Source of the DNA: Paracoccus stylophorae
GTDB taxonomy: Bacteria; Pseudomonadota; Alphaproteobacteria; Rhodobacterales; Rhodobacteraceae
Assembly (NCBI RefSeq): GCF_028553765.1
Contig: NZ_CP067134.1
Span: forward strand, 591,501-655,500
DNA length: 64,000 nt
Direction: 5' to 3'
Under the pieces are notes generated by a model. It searched no databases. It saw nothing but the letters and a program-made list of their open reading frames with translations, and was not told the DNA's origin. The position numbers were made by a program, and so were the translations under genes. Numbering within the stretch: the first letter of the stretch is position 1; every line of letters begins with the position of its first letter. Shown in pieces: positions 8,189 through 17,366 of the stretch.

Positions 8189-9052
8189 GCGCGTCATCGT
8201 CAGCGTTGCCCACTCGCCCAGATCGTCGCGGCGATCCAGCGTGAAGCCATGCTGACGGTAGGCCTCGATCACCTCTTCCGCCTGATCGGACAGCAGCCCG
8301 GACAGGATGATCTTGCCTGACGCCCCGACATGGCGGGCCATCTGCGGCGCAAGGTCGATCAAAGGCTGTTTCAGGATATTGGCCAGCACCAGATCGAACG
8401 GCGCGGCCTCGTCCAGAACCGGATGGTCGAAGCCGGTTGCCTCGATACATTCGACGCGACCCGACAGGCCGTTGGCGATCACGTTCGCCGCCGCCGTATC
8501 GACGGCGATCCGGTCAGAGTCGCTGGCCAGCACGGTGACCGGCCAGATCCGCGCCGCGGCCATCGCCAGAACCCCGGTTCCGCAGCCGATATCGGCGATC
8601 CGGTGCGCGTCATGGCCGGCAGTGGCCAGCCGGTCCAACGCCTGAAGACAGCCCTTGGTGGTGTCGTGATGGCCGGTGCCGAAGGCCATCGCCGCCTCGA
8701 TGCACAGCGCCTCGACCCCCTCGGGCACGCGGTCGGCGTCGTGGCTGCCATGCACGAAGAACCGGCCCGCCTCGACCGGCGTCAGTTCGCGCCGGACATG
8801 GGCGACCCAGTCAACCTCGGGCAATTCCGAGACGACGAACGGCTCGGCCCCCCACGCGGCGGCCAGCAGCGCCAGCGCAACTTCGTCGGGGCGTTCCAGG
8901 AAATAGACACCGACCTCCCACCGGTCCGACCCGTCCTCGATCTCGAAGACGCCCACGCCGACCGGTTCGGGGGCAAGATCCTCGCACGCCTCGGCCAGGG
9001 CTTCGGCGGCGTCGCGGCCGGCGACATGGGTCAGGGCGGTGAAGGTGGGCAT
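8177..9052 (-). CDS. prmA: Ribosomal protein L11 methyltransferase
   Basis: A 291-residue protein with an N-terminal substrate-recognition domain (about 1-100) and a C-terminal Rossmann methyltransferase domain. The SAM-binding loop is IADIGCGTGVLAMAAAR (about 153-169), preceded by AMAFGTGHHDTTKGCL, the PrmA signature, and followed by the LVLANILKQPL (N-P/L type) catalytic motif IV. It trimethylates lysines of L11 with S-adenosylmethionine. Its start overlaps the msrA stop by 1 bp (TGATG), so the two are read as one unit. This pairing is operonic by spacing only; there is no known functional link. Confidence 0.92.
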   Translation of the reverse strand: MPTFTALTHVAGRDAAEALAEACEDLAPEPVGVGVFEIEDGSDRWEVGVYFLERPDEVALALLAAAWGAEPFVVSELPEVDWVAHVRRELTPVEAGRFFVHGSHDADRVPEGVEALCIEAAMAFGTGHHDTTKGCLQALDRLATAGHDAHRIADIGCGTGVLAMAAARIWPVTVLASDSDRIAVDTAAANVIANGLSGRVECIEATGFDHPVLDEAAPFDLVLANILKQPLIDLAPQMARHVGASGKIILSGLLSDQAEEVIEAYRQHGFTLDRRDDLGEWATLTMTRGDG

Positions 9053-9627
9053 CAGATCGGGTCCGGGTTGGGCAACGACGCCTCTACCCCGGTGCCCTCA
9101 AGCGCGCAATAACCGCCGGGGTTCTTTTCCAGATATTGCTGATGCTCGGCCGGGGCGGGCCAGAACGGGCCTTCATCGACGATCTGCGTGGTGATCTTGC
9201 CGAACCCTTCCAGCGCCAGGCGGTTGCCGTAATCCACCTTCGACGCCTCGGCGGCCGCGCGCTGGCTGTCGTTGAACACCATGATCAGGCTGCGATATTG
9301 CGAGCCGACATCGTTGCCCTGCCGGTCGCCCTGCGTCGGATCGTGATGCTCCCAGAACAGCTTCAGCAGATGTTCATAGCTGATCTGCGAACTGTCATAG
9401 ACGATGCGCACGACCTCGGCATGGCCGGTGTCGCCCTTGCACACCTGATCGTAGGTCGGGTTCCGGGCGGTTCCGCCGGCAAAGCCCACCTCGGTCAGCC
9501 AGACGCCGTGCTGCTGCCAGAACAGCCGTTCGGGACCCCAATAGCATCCCATGCCGAAAATCGCCTGGTCGAAGCCCTGCGGCGCCTGCGCGTCCAGCGG
9601 CCGGTTGAAGATCGCATGTGTGGTCAT
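9052..9627 (-). CDS. msrA: Peptide-methionine (S)-S-oxide reductase
   Basis: A 191-residue MsrA, which reduces methionine-S-sulfoxide in proteins. The catalytic cysteine lies in IFGMGCYWGPERLFW (about 23-37; the usual form is GCFWG). VGFAGGTARNPTYDQVCKGDTGHAEVV carries the GG(x)nY...GHAE family signature, and FWEHHDPTQGDRQGNDVGSQYRS is the second conserved block. The closing EKNPGGYC provides a resolving Cys candidate. The gene is 1 bp overlapped with prmA. The 91-bp gap upstream before xerC holds no gene. Confidence 0.95.
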   Translation of the reverse strand: MTTHAIFNRPLDAQAPQGFDQAIFGMGCYWGPERLFWQQHGVWLTEVGFAGGTARNPTYDQVCKGDTGHAEVVRIVYDSSQISYEHLLKLFWEHHDPTQGDRQGNDVGSQYRSLIMVFNDSQRAAAEASKVDYGNRLALEGFGKITTQIVDEGPFWPAPAEHQQYLEKNPGGYCALEGTGVEASLPNPDPI

Positions 9628-9718
9628 CGTGGCATCCTTGTTGTTGCGATCCAGAACGCACGGAACGCGCGTTGGTTCGCCGGAAGATTCGGGCCGGCGG
9701 GCGTCCCGCAGCAGCGTT

Positions 9719-10654
9719 CTAGCCGCGCGGATGGGCGGCGCGATAGACTTTCATCAACTGCGCGTCGTCCACCGCCGTATAGACCTGCGTGGTCGACAGG
9801 CTGGCATGGCCCAGAAGTTCCTGGATCGTGCGCAGATCGCCGCCGGCCGCCAGAAGATGGGTGGCGAAGGAATGGCGCAGCGCATGCGGCGTGGCCGAGG
9901 GCGGCAGGCCCAGTGCCGCCCGCGCCCGCCGCAGCGCAACGGCGATCTGGCCGCCGGACAGCCGACCCCCGCGCACGCCGCGAAACAGCGGCTGTTCGGG
10001 CGCCAGCCGCCACGGCGACAGCTTCAGATAGGCGGCGACCACATCGCGCGCCACCGGCAGCATCGGCACGTTCCGCTGCTTGCCGCCCTTGCCGGTGATC
10101 GTCAGGCTGTCGCGGAACGGCCAGTCCGCGCCGTCAAGGCTCAGCGCCTCGGAAATCCGCAGGCCGCATCCCCACAGCATTGTCATCACCGCCACATCGC
10201 GCGCCGCGACCCATGGCGTGTCATGGCCTGCCGCTACCATTTCCAACGCCTCGCGCGCCTGATCGGGTGTCAGCGGGCGCGGCAGCGACCGGGCGTATTT
10301 CGGGCTGCGCGCGGCCAGCGCGGCGCTGAGATCGTGCCCCTCGCGGTCGGACAGCCAGCGCAGGAACCCGCGCACCGCCGATTGCCGGCGCGCCAGCGAC
10401 CGCGCGCCCAGGCCCCGCGCCCGTTCGGCGGCCGCGAATGCGCGCATGTCCGCCTGCCGCAGCAAGGCCAGCGACCGCGGCGTCGCGGCCGCACCGTGAT
10501 GGCCGCCCAGAAACGACAGGAACGCCAGCAGATCGGCGCGATAGGCGGTGATCGTGTGGGCCGAGCGGTCGCGCGTCGCCGCCTCGACCTCCAGCCAGCG
10601 CGCCAGCGCCGCCGCCGTGGCGGGCGCCAGCGCCAGCGGGCCGGGCGCGGTCAT
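9719..10654 (-). CDS. xerC: Tyrosine recombinase XerC
   Basis: A 311-residue site-specific recombinase. It has an N-terminal SAM-like core-binding domain (about 15-105) and a catalytic domain with the complete pentad: Arg in WGCGLRISEALSL, Lys in GKGGKQRNVP, His-x-x-Arg in HALRHSFATHLL, His in LLGHASLSTTQVYT and the nucleophilic Tyr in the same motif. With XerD it resolves chromosome dimers at dif. The start overlaps the DUF484 stop by 4 bp (ATGA), and the DUF484-xerC pair is conserved in proteobacteria. No integrase-associated att site or phage gene is nearby, which supports the housekeeping role. Confidence 0.92.
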   Translation of the reverse strand: MTAPGPLALAPATAAALARWLEVEAATRDRSAHTITAYRADLLAFLSFLGGHHGAAATPRSLALLRQADMRAFAAAERARGLGARSLARRQSAVRGFLRWLSDREGHDLSAALAARSPKYARSLPRPLTPDQAREALEMVAAGHDTPWVAARDVAVMTMLWGCGLRISEALSLDGADWPFRDSLTITGKGGKQRNVPMLPVARDVVAAYLKLSPWRLAPEQPLFRGVRGGRLSGGQIAVALRRARAALGLPPSATPHALRHSFATHLLAAGGDLRTIQELLGHASLSTTQVYTAVDDAQLMKVYRAAHPRG

Positions 10655-11352
10655 GGCCGCAGACGGGCCAGCAGCACCAGCCGGAACACCTGCCCGAAAA
10701 AGCGCAGAAGATCGGTGCCGTGCGCGGGCGCGAAACGCTGCCCGTCGGCGCTGCCCATGACCAGCAGCGCGCGCGGACGCCGCGCCCCCAGATCCAGCGG
10801 CAACAACGCCTCGGAGGCGACCGCCCGGCCGTGGATCGGCTGCGTGATCGGCGAGGCCGGGCGCAGCACGATGTCGTCGCCGCGCGGCGCGCGCCGTCCG
10901 GCCGCGACGATCCGTCCGACCGCACCCTCGGGCGCGATCACCACATCCTCGGGCAGGTTGGGGATGGCGGGATCGTCCTCGACCACCAGGCGCAGCGTCT
11001 CGATCCGCAGCAGCGGCGCGATCTCGGCCTGCAGGCTGTCGATGAAATCCGCCAGATCGGCCGATTCCATCAGCCCGATCACCGCGCGATGCACCACCGC
11101 CGTGCCCGACTGGTTGTCATAGGCGGCGGCGATCACGCTTTCATGCTGCGATTCCAGCCGGTCCAGCCGTGTTTCCAGCGCCTCCATCGCGCGGCCGCGA
11201 ATGTCGATCACATTGTCGCCGATCTCGGCCTCGCGCGCGGCCACAAGGGCGCGCATCACGTCGCGATCGGCCAGAACCGCCGCGGGATCGGCCAGCAGCC
11301 GGTCGCGCGTTTCCGGGTCCAGCCCCGGCTGTGCCTTGGGTTCGGCGGTCAT
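10651..11352 (-). CDS. DUF484 family protein
   Basis: A 233-residue soluble protein of the DUF484 family, a GAF-like fold of unknown role that is regularly encoded immediately upstream of xerC. Visible features are a short N-terminal helix with LLADPAAVLADRDVMRALVAA, a predicted coiled coil around RGRAMEALETRLDRLESQHESVIAAAYDN, and a C-terminal GAF-type region ending RPRALLVMGSADGQRFAPAHGTDLLRFFGQVF. It overlaps xerC by 4 bp and follows the transaldolase gene by 32 bp on the same strand. Its partner in the cell is not known. Confidence 0.85.
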   Translation of the reverse strand: MTAEPKAQPGLDPETRDRLLADPAAVLADRDVMRALVAAREAEIGDNVIDIRGRAMEALETRLDRLESQHESVIAAAYDNQSGTAVVHRAVIGLMESADLADFIDSLQAEIAPLLRIETLRLVVEDDPAIPNLPEDVVIAPEGAVGRIVAAGRRAPRGDDIVLRPASPITQPIHGRAVASEALLPLDLGARRPRALLVMGSADGQRFAPAHGTDLLRFFGQVFRLVLLARLRP

Positions 11353-11384
11353 CCTGCCCCTTTCCGCCGCCTGACGCGGCTGTT

Positions 11385-12038
11385 TCAGCCGATCTTCTGA
11401 CCGGTCTTTGCCCAGTCCGCAGTGAACTGCTCAAGCCCCTTGTCCGTCAAGACATGCTTTGCCATCGCCTTGATCACGGCGGGGGGCGCGGTGATGACGT
11501 CGGTGCCGATCTTGCCGACCTCGACGATGTGGTTCACCGACCGGATCGAGGCCGCCAGGATCTGCGTGTCATAGCCGTAATTGTCATAGATCTCGCGGAT
11601 ATCGGCGATCAGGTCCACCCCGTCCAGATGGATGTCGTCCAGCCGGCCGATGAACGGGCTGATGAAGGTCGCCCCGGCCTTGGCCGCCAGAATCGCCTGC
11701 GCGGCCGAAAAGCACAGCGTCACGTTGACCATGTGGCCGTCATCGGACAGCGCCCGGCAGGCTTTCAGCCCGTCCCAGGTCAGCGGCACCTTGACCGCGA
11801 TATTGTCGGCGATCTGCGCCAGGTGCTTGCCCTCGCGGATCATGTCGTCGGCCTTCTCGGCCACGACCTCGGCCGAGACGGGACCGGCGACCATGTCGCA
11901 GATCTCGCGCGTCACCTCTGCGATGTCGCGCCCGGCCTTCAGGATCAGCGAGGGGTTGGTGGTCACGCCGTCCACCATGCCCAAATCGTTCAGCTCGCGG
12001 ATCGCATCCACATCGGCGGTATCGACGAAGAATTTCAT
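11385..12038 (-). CDS. Transaldolase-like fructose-6-phosphate aldolase
   Basis: A 217-residue protein, the length of the short transaldolase/FSA subfamily. The start at 12038 ([16 protein letters not shown]) is preceded by AGAGGAG and matches the family's N-terminus; a longer frame upstream is arginine-rich noise. Motifs include [15 protein letters not shown], the Schiff-base strand [12 protein letters not shown] (catalytic Lys), [13 protein letters not shown] and [12 protein letters not shown]. It either transfers dihydroxyacetone (transaldolase, pentose phosphate pathway) or cleaves fructose-6-phosphate. Sequence alone does not separate the two, so no symbol is given. Downstream genes DUF484 and xerC follow on the same strand. 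Confidence 0.85.
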   Translation of the reverse strand: MKFFVDTADVDAIRELNDLGMVDGVTTNPSLILKAGRDIAEVTREICDMVAGPVSAEVVAEKADDMIREGKHLAQIADNIAVKVPLTWDGLKACRALSDDGHMVNVTLCFSAAQAILAAKAGATFISPFIGRLDDIHLDGVDLIADIREIYDNYGYDTQILAASIRSVNHIVEVGKIGTDVITAPPAVIKAMAKHVLTDKGLEQFTADWAKTGQKIG

Positions 12039-12160
12039 GGCCCGGCTCCTCTTGTGCGGTGTTGTCGGTGTAATAGCCCAAAACCCCGAACCCGGAAAGG
12101 GGCGGCGCGGGGGATCGGCGGGCTTGCAACCCCGCTGGCCCCGCGTCTTTATCTGCACCG

Positions 12161-14365
12161 ATGACCGACAGTCCGCCCGCCTTCTTTCCCGCCCGCGCCC
12201 GGATCGCGGTGCTGACCTGCGAACCGGTGGGCGTGCTCGATTATCTGGCGCCCGAACAGGGCGTGCGGCAGGGCCAGCTTGTGCAGGTGCCACTGGGGCC
12301 GCGCCGCGTGCTGGGGCTTGTGTGGGGCGAGGGGCAGGGGGATTTCGACCTGTCCCGGCTGCGTCCGGTGGCGAAGGTTCTGGACGCCGAACCGTTCCGG
12401 CCCGAGTTTCTGGACTTCCTGACGCGGGCGGCGGATTACACCTTGACCCCGCCGCCGTTGATCCTGCGCATGGCCACGCGCGCGCCCGATCTGGACCAGC
12501 CGCCCGCTGCGCGCCCGGTGATCGTTCCGGGCAACGCCGCGCCGCAGCGCATGACGGCGGCGCGGCAGCGGGTTCTGGACGTGATGGCGCAACATGGCGG
12601 CGCCGGGTTTGCGCCCTCGGAACTGGCGCAGCTTGCGGGGGTGGGAAGCTCGGTCGTGAAAGGGCTGGTGGCGCAGGGCGCGCTGACCCAGATCGAGGCG
12701 CCGCGCGACGCGCCCTATCCGCGCCTCGATCCCGCGCGCCCCGGCAAGCCGCTGGCCCCCGATCAGCAGGCGGCGGCCGACCGTCTGCGCGCGGCGATCC
12801 GCGCGGGCGGCTATGGCACCACGCTGCTGCGCGGCGTCACCGGGTCGGGCAAGACCGAGGTCTATCTCGAGGCGGTGGCCGAAACCCTGCGCGCCGGTCG
12901 CCAGGCGCTGGTCCTGCTGCCCGAGATCGCGCTGTCGGCCGAGTTTCTGGACCGGGTCGAGGCGCGGTTCGGCGCCCGGCCCGGCGAATGGCACAGCGGC
13001 ATCACCCGCAGCGAACGCCGTCGCCTGTGGCACATGGCCGGGCGGGCGCAGGTCGGGCTGGTGGTCGGCGCGCGATCAGCCCTGTTCCTGCCGTTCCGCG
13101 ATCTGGGCCTGATCGTCGTCGATGAGGAACACGACAGCAGCTACAAGCAGGAGGACGTCGTCTTCTACAACGCCCGCGACATGGCGGTGCTGCGCGCGTC
13201 GATCTGCAAGGCGCAGGTGGTTCTGGCCTCGGCCACGCCCTCGCTGGAAAGCTGGGTCAACGCGGCCAGCGGCAAATATGCGCGGCTGGACCTGCATGCC
13301 CGCTTCGGCAGCGCGGATCTGCCCGACATGGCCGCCATCGACCTGCGGGCCGAGGACATGAAGCCGGGCCGCTGGATATCGCCGACGCTGGAAGGCGCGG
13401 TGCGGTCCCGGCTGGCGCGGGGCGAACAGTCGCTGCTGTTCCTGAACCGTCGCGGCTTTGCGCCGGTCACAATCTGCCGCGCCTGCGGCGAACAGATCGG
13501 CTGCCACCAATGCGATGCGCGGATGGTCGAACACCGGTTCCAGAACCGGCTTGTCTGCCATCAATGCGGCGACACGCGCCCGATTCCGCAAGCCTGTCCG
13601 TCCTGCGGGGTGGCGGGCAAGCTGGCGCCGGTCGGCCCGGGCGTCGAACGCATCGCCGAAGAGGTCGCAACGCTGTTTCCGGGTGCCAGGGCCACGGTGC
13701 TGTCGTCGGACCTGTTCCACTCGGCTCGCGCGCTGAAGGATACCATCGCGCAGATCTCGGGCGGCGATACCGACATCATCATCGGCACGCAGATCGTGGC
13801 CAAGGGGCACAATTTCCCCCGCCTGACGCTGGTCGGCGCGATCGACGCCGATCTGGGATTGCAGGGCGCCGATCTGCGCGCGGCCGAGCGCAGTTTCCAG
13901 CTGATGCGGCAGGTGGCCGGCCGGGCAGGGCGGCAGGCCGGCACCGAGCCCGGATCGGCGCTGCTTCAGACCCATCAGCCCGACCATCCGGTGATCCGCG
14001 CGATCCTGTCGGGTCAGGATGAGGCGTTCTGGGACGCCGAGGCGGCTGCGCGGCAAGCGGCCGGGATGCCGCCGTTCGGCCGTCTGGCGGGGATCATCCT
14101 GTCGCATCCCGATCTGGGCGTGGTCGCCGATTTCGCGCGCCATCTCGCCGCGAATGCCGCGCCGCTTGTGCAGGCCGGGGCCGAGCTGTGGGGGCCGGCG
14201 CCCGCACCCATCGCCCGGATCAGGGGCCGTCACCGGATGCGGATGCTGGTCCACGCCCCGCGTCAGGCACCGTTGCAGACCGCGCTGGCCGACTGGCTTG
14301 CGCCCCACAAGCCGCCGGCCAATCTGCGGCTGGCGGTCGACATCGACCCGCAAAGCTTTCTGTGA
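12161..14365 (+). CDS. priA: Primosomal replication restart helicase PriA
   Basis: A 734-residue protein with the N-terminal DNA-binding region of PriA (3' end-binding and winged-helix domains, about 1-200) followed by an SF2 helicase core. Walker A is [14 protein letters not shown] (about 224-237); the DEEH box is [15 protein letters not shown]. Eight cysteines in the inserted zinc region ([13 protein letters not shown] and later CHQCGD...CPSCG) hold two zinc ions. [17 protein letters not shown] is motif V, and QVAGRAGR is motif VI. It reloads DnaB at stalled forks. It faces away from the transaldolase gene across a 122-bp gap and converges on the lytic transglycosylase. Confidence 0.95.
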   Translation: MTDSPPAFFPARARIAVLTCEPVGVLDYLAPEQGVRQGQLVQVPLGPRRVLGLVWGEGQGDFDLSRLRPVAKVLDAEPFRPEFLDFLTRAADYTLTPPPLILRMATRAPDLDQPPAARPVIVPGNAAPQRMTAARQRVLDVMAQHGGAGFAPSELAQLAGVGSSVVKGLVAQGALTQIEAPRDAPYPRLDPARPGKPLAPDQQAAADRLRAAIRAGGYGTTLLRGVTGSGKTEVYLEAVAETLRAGRQALVLLPEIALSAEFLDRVEARFGARPGEWHSGITRSERRRLWHMAGRAQVGLVVGARSALFLPFRDLGLIVVDEEHDSSYKQEDVVFYNARDMAVLRASICKAQVVLASATPSLESWVNAASGKYARLDLHARFGSADLPDMAAIDLRAEDMKPGRWISPTLEGAVRSRLARGEQSLLFLNRRGFAPVTICRACGEQIGCHQCDARMVEHRFQNRLVCHQCGDTRPIPQACPSCGVAGKLAPVGPGVERIAEEVATLFPGARATVLSSDLFHSARALKDTIAQISGGDTDIIIGTQIVAKGHNFPRLTLVGAIDADLGLQGADLRAAERSFQLMRQVAGRAGRQAGTEPGSALLQTHQPDHPVIRAILSGQDEAFWDAEAAARQAAGMPPFGRLAGIILSHPDLGVVADFARHLAANAAPLVQAGAELWGPAPAPIARIRGRHRMRMLVHAPRQAPLQTALADWLAPHKPPANLRLAVDIDPQSFL

Positions 14366-14383
14366 CCGGCGCAAGCCCCGGCG

Positions 14384-15307
14384 TCAGTTGCTCAGCACGA
14401 TGCAGCGGCCGCCGACGCGCCGCAGCCTGAGACAGAATTCCGCCGCCTCTTTCTTGCTGTCATAGCCGACCTGCGCCGTATACACCGCGCGCGGCAGCCC
14501 GTTCAGCTTCTTGCGGACATAGCCCACGCGCTTGCCGCCAAGGATCGGATGCAGGCTGCGGTTCAGCCGCGCCACCTGCTGCGCCGCGCCCGAGCGACTG
14601 GGGTGGCTGGCCACGATCACCCCCCAGGGGAAGACGCGCGGCTGCACGATGAACTCGCGCAGGCTGCGATTGCCGGCCATTTCCTCGCATGCGGGGCGGA
14701 AATCCTGTCCGGGCGCCAGCGCCAGCCGCAGATCGTCGGCGCCCGGCGGGTTGTCGCGCCAGCGCAGGGCGTTGTGGCCGGTGATGGCCTCGACGTAATC
14801 CAGCGTCTCATAGGGCAGCGTGGTCTGCCGGGCGATAAAGCGCGCGGCACGGTTCTCGCCGCCGTTATAGGCGATGGCGGCCAGCCCGATATTGCCGAAC
14901 ATGCTGCTGAGATGGCCCAGATACCACGCCGATTTCGCGATCGCCTGCGCCGGATTGAACGGATCGTCCAGATCGTAAAGATCGGCGGTACCGGGCATGA
15001 ACTGGGCGATCCCCAACGCGCCGACCGGGCTGACCGCGCCGGGTTCGAACCGGCTTTCCTTCCACAGAAGCCGGGCCAGAAAGCTGGGGTCCAGCCCGCG
15101 TTCGGCGGCGTTGCGTTCGATCAGCTTGCAGACATCGGCGGCGTAATGTTCCAGCCGCACGCAATCGCGCCCGTCATCGGTGCAGCGCAGATCCTCGCCT
15201 TGTCTGACCGGCGGGCGTCCGGCGCGGGCATCGACCGCCGGGCGCGCCGCGGCCGAACTGACGGCGAAACCGGCGATCAGGGCAAGCATGACAAGGGCGC
15301 GGCGCAA
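14384..15307 (-). CDS. Lytic murein transglycosylase (SLT domain) with SPOR-like tail
   Basis: A 307-residue exported protein. The signal peptide ends near AAARPA. The SLT domain (about 55-165) has the catalytic Glu in WKESRFEPGAVSP, then GALGIAQFMPGTADL and AIAYNGGENRA, all hallmarks of family 1 lytic transglycosylases. The C-terminal 70 residues (RVGYVRKKL...AVYTAQVGYDSKKEAAEFCLRL) look like a SPOR peptidoglycan-binding repeat. It cleaves glycan strands to 1,6-anhydromuropeptides in the periplasm. The start is TTG at 15307 with GAGGAA 7 nt upstream; an ATG six codons later would shorten the signal peptide. It may share a transcript with the basic protein upstream (41-bp gap). Confidence 0.87.
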   Translation of the reverse strand: MRRALVMLALIAGFAVSSAAARPAVDARAGRPPVRQGEDLRCTDDGRDCVRLEHYAADVCKLIERNAAERGLDPSFLARLLWKESRFEPGAVSPVGALGIAQFMPGTADLYDLDDPFNPAQAIAKSAWYLGHLSSMFGNIGLAAIAYNGGENRAARFIARQTTLPYETLDYVEAITGHNALRWRDNPPGADDLRLALAPGQDFRPACEEMAGNRSLREFIVQPRVFPWGVIVASHPSRSGAAQQVARLNRSLHPILGGKRVGYVRKKLNGLPRAVYTAQVGYDSKKEAAEFCLRLRRVGGRCIVLSN

Positions 15308-15348
15308 CGGGGATTCCTCTTTCGGCTTCGGGTGACGGGCGACCGGAC

Positions 15349-16137
15349 CTAGTCGGCTTTGACCTTCTTGCCCTTGGCTTTCTTGTCGGCCTTGCCGCCC
15401 TTGTCGCGCCTGGCGTCCTTTGCGGGCGCATCGCCCTCGGCCTTGCGCTGCGCCTTGCGTTCGGCCTTGCGCAGCGCCCTTTCCGCCTCTTTCGCGGCCA
15501 GTCTGGCGGCCTTGCGGGCGGCCCTGATCGCCTCTTTCTCGGCCTCGCGGGCGGCTTTTCGCGCTTCCTTCTCGGCCGCTTTTTCCGCTTGGCGGGCGGC
15601 TTTCTTGACCGCCTTCCGGCGCGCCTTCGCCTCGTCCCCGGCCTGCACCGGCGCGTCGGATTGGGACGCCGTGTCGGCGACGGCGGGCGGGGACGTCGCG
15701 TCCTCGGGCTTGGCGCCGGCCTTCTTCACCCGGCGCAGACCGGTGCGCTGATCGCTTTTGCGCGTCTCGGCGGTCTTGCGGTCGGACGGAACGCGGCGGG
15801 TGACGGCGGGGACGCGCCGCGCGGCCTTGGCCGGTTTGGCGGCAGGCGCGGCGACGGGCGCATCCTCCGCCTGCCGTGTCGCGGGGTCATGATCCAGCTT
15901 GCGGCGGCGTCTTTCGCTGTGCGCGCGCCTGATGGCCGTGGCCAGCAGACCCGCCTGCGACAGCCCGTCCGCCTGCGCCTCGGTCGAGGCAAGCGTCACC
16001 GCCTCTTCCAGACTGGCGATCAGCCGGATCAGCGCGTCGTCGTCCAGCGTTCCGATCCGCGGGCGGCGGCTGGCATCGGCCAGCTCTTGCTGCGGACCGG
16101 TCAGGATGTCCTTTTCGCGGCTGCTGTGATTCGGCAT
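15349..16137 (-). CDS. Histone H1-like Lys/Ala-rich protein of unknown function
   Basis: A 262-residue protein that I cannot place in a named family. The first ~85 residues look like a folded helical domain (TLDDDALIRLIASLEEAVTL..., LLATAIRRAHSERRRR). The remainder is low complexity: a Pro/Ala/Lys linker, then about 90 residues of alternating Lys/Arg-Ala-Glu heptad-like text (KAAREAEKEAIRAARK and similar), ending in a very basic KADKKAKGKKVKAD tail. This composition is that of bacterial histone H1-like proteins or a long charged single helix. It is probably nucleic-acid binding, but that is inference from charge. Its codons have the same high GC as the neighbours. Confidence 0.7.
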   Translation of the reverse strand: MPNHSSREKDILTGPQQELADASRRPRIGTLDDDALIRLIASLEEAVTLASTEAQADGLSQAGLLATAIRRAHSERRRRKLDHDPATRQAEDAPVAAPAAKPAKAARRVPAVTRRVPSDRKTAETRKSDQRTGLRRVKKAGAKPEDATSPPAVADTASQSDAPVQAGDEAKARRKAVKKAARQAEKAAEKEARKAAREAEKEAIRAARKAARLAAKEAERALRKAERKAQRKAEGDAPAKDARRDKGGKADKKAKGKKVKAD

Positions 16138-16212
16138 CGTCGCCCTCTTGTTCCGGTGACCTGCACCCGGTCGCGCGGCAGATTGCGTGAATTCGGCGAT
16201 ATTTGCAATTGC

Positions 16213-16240
16213 AAAGCCCCCGGCGCGGACCGGGGGCTTT
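16213..16240 (-). terminator. Terminator after the L,D-transpeptidase gene
   Basis: AAAGCCCCCGG and CCGGGGGCTTT form a perfect 11-bp stem with a 6-nt loop, 42 bp past the stop codon of the gene at 16282-17067. On the minus strand the stem ends in TTT. It separates that gene from the basic protein gene downstream. Confidence 0.8.
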
Positions 16241-16281
16241 CAGGCGCGCACGGCGCCGTTTTGTCTGCGCAAGCCCGGCCC

Positions 16282-17067
16282 TTAGCGGCGCGGAACCGCG
16301 CTTTCGACGGGCGAGGCTGCGGTCTGCGGCGCAAGGCCGGCCTGGGCCGCCTCGGAGGCGGGGACGACATAGCCTTCGGGCGTCTGGATCATCGGTCCTT
16401 CCAGACGCAGGCTTTCGGCCTGGCTGCGCACGGCGACGCGGGTGCCCAGTTCGGTTTCGTCGAACAGGTCCATGATGTCCTGGTTGAACAGCCGGATACA
16501 GCCGGCCGAAGTGGCCTTGCCCACCGAAGACGGGTCCATCGTGCCGTGGATACGGTAATAGGTGTCGCGCCCGTTGCGATACAGATACAGCGCGCGCGAG
16601 CCCAACGGATTGTCCAGCCCGCCCGGAAGACCGCCGGCGAACTGGCTGTAAAGCTCGGGCTCGGTCCGGATCATGTTCTGGGTGGGCGTCCAGCTTGGCC
16701 AGCGTTTCTTGACCGAGACCACGGCATTGCCGCTGAACCCCTTGCCGGCGCGTCCGACCGCGACGCCGAACCGCATCGCCTCGCCGTTCTCCATCACGTC
16801 GTAAAGGACGCGGGCATAGGGATCGACGACAAGCGTGCCGGGGCTTTCGGGGCCGTTATAGGCGACGCGCTGACGTTGGTTCCGTTGCGTCAGATAGGCG
16901 GCGCGGACGGCGGGAATCTTGACCGGTTCGCCGTTCGGGCCGATATCGGTGCGAGCCTGATAGACGGGCGGAACCGAGCCCTGACTGACCAGAGCGGAGC
17001 TGTTGGTTGTCGGTGTGCATGCGGCTAGACCAAGGCCTAGCGCCGCAATCAGGCTGACGAGGCGCAT
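16282..17067 (-). CDS. L,D-transpeptidase (YkuD domain) lipoprotein
   Basis: A 261-residue protein. The start at 17067 (MRLVSLIAALGLGLAACTPT) gives a lipoprotein signal with lipobox LAAC; the AAGGA inside an upstream in-frame MKE codon run serves as its ribosome site, so the longer starts are rejected. The YkuD domain (about 80-215) ends in the catalytic motif: the His in RIHGTMDPSSVG and the Ser-x-Gly-Cys-Ile-Arg in KATSAGCIRLFNQD. Such enzymes make 3-3 cross-links in peptidoglycan or attach lipoproteins to it. The C-terminal ~45 residues after the domain are Ala/Pro-rich. A strong terminator follows. Confidence 0.9.
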   Translation of the reverse strand: MRLVSLIAALGLGLAACTPTTNSSALVSQGSVPPVYQARTDIGPNGEPVKIPAVRAAYLTQRNQRQRVAYNGPESPGTLVVDPYARVLYDVMENGEAMRFGVAVGRAGKGFSGNAVVSVKKRWPSWTPTQNMIRTEPELYSQFAGGLPGGLDNPLGSRALYLYRNGRDTYYRIHGTMDPSSVGKATSAGCIRLFNQDIMDLFDETELGTRVAVRSQAESLRLEGPMIQTPEGYVVPASEAAQAGLAPQTAASPVESAVPRR

Positions 17068-17289
17068 TGTATCGTATTCCTTCATTGCGTTCGGACGGGC
17101 CCGGAAGACGGAGCCGTGGCAGCGTTCAGTTCGCGATATCATCCCCGACGGCAGAGCCGGGCATGATTCGTGCAATGTGTCATCAGCCGGCCTGATCCCG
17201 CAATCGTCAACCCTTGCGGGCCGATCATGCCGGTTTGCGGACGCAACTGTGACCTTGCGGCGGCAGGAAGATCAACTTCGCACGACGAT

Positions 17290-17315
17290 GGAACAATTCC
17301 GCGTCCGCTTTGGTT
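17290..17315 (+). promoter_or_regulatory. Candidate EcfG (general stress sigma) promoter
   Basis: GGAAC (17290-17294), 17 bp, then GGTT (17312-17315) fits the alphaproteobacterial EcfG consensus GGAAC-N16/17-cGTT except for the first base of the -10. It lies 52 bp upstream of the stress-type membrane protein gene. Whether this organism has EcfG is not visible in the window. Confidence 0.4.
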
Positions 17316-17366
17316 GCATGTCCGTGCGGCGCGGTGACGCCGATCAACATCTGGGAGATGCGGGAA

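Noticed and set aside
9719..10654. Tyrosine recombinase as a sign of an integrated element
   Set aside because: It is overlapped with DUF484, as housekeeping xerC normally is, and no phage, plasmid or cargo genes adjoin.
15041..15052. GGTTCGAACC resembling a tRNA T-loop
   Set aside because: It lies inside the lytic transglycosylase gene and no acceptor stem, anticodon arm or CCA context surrounds it.
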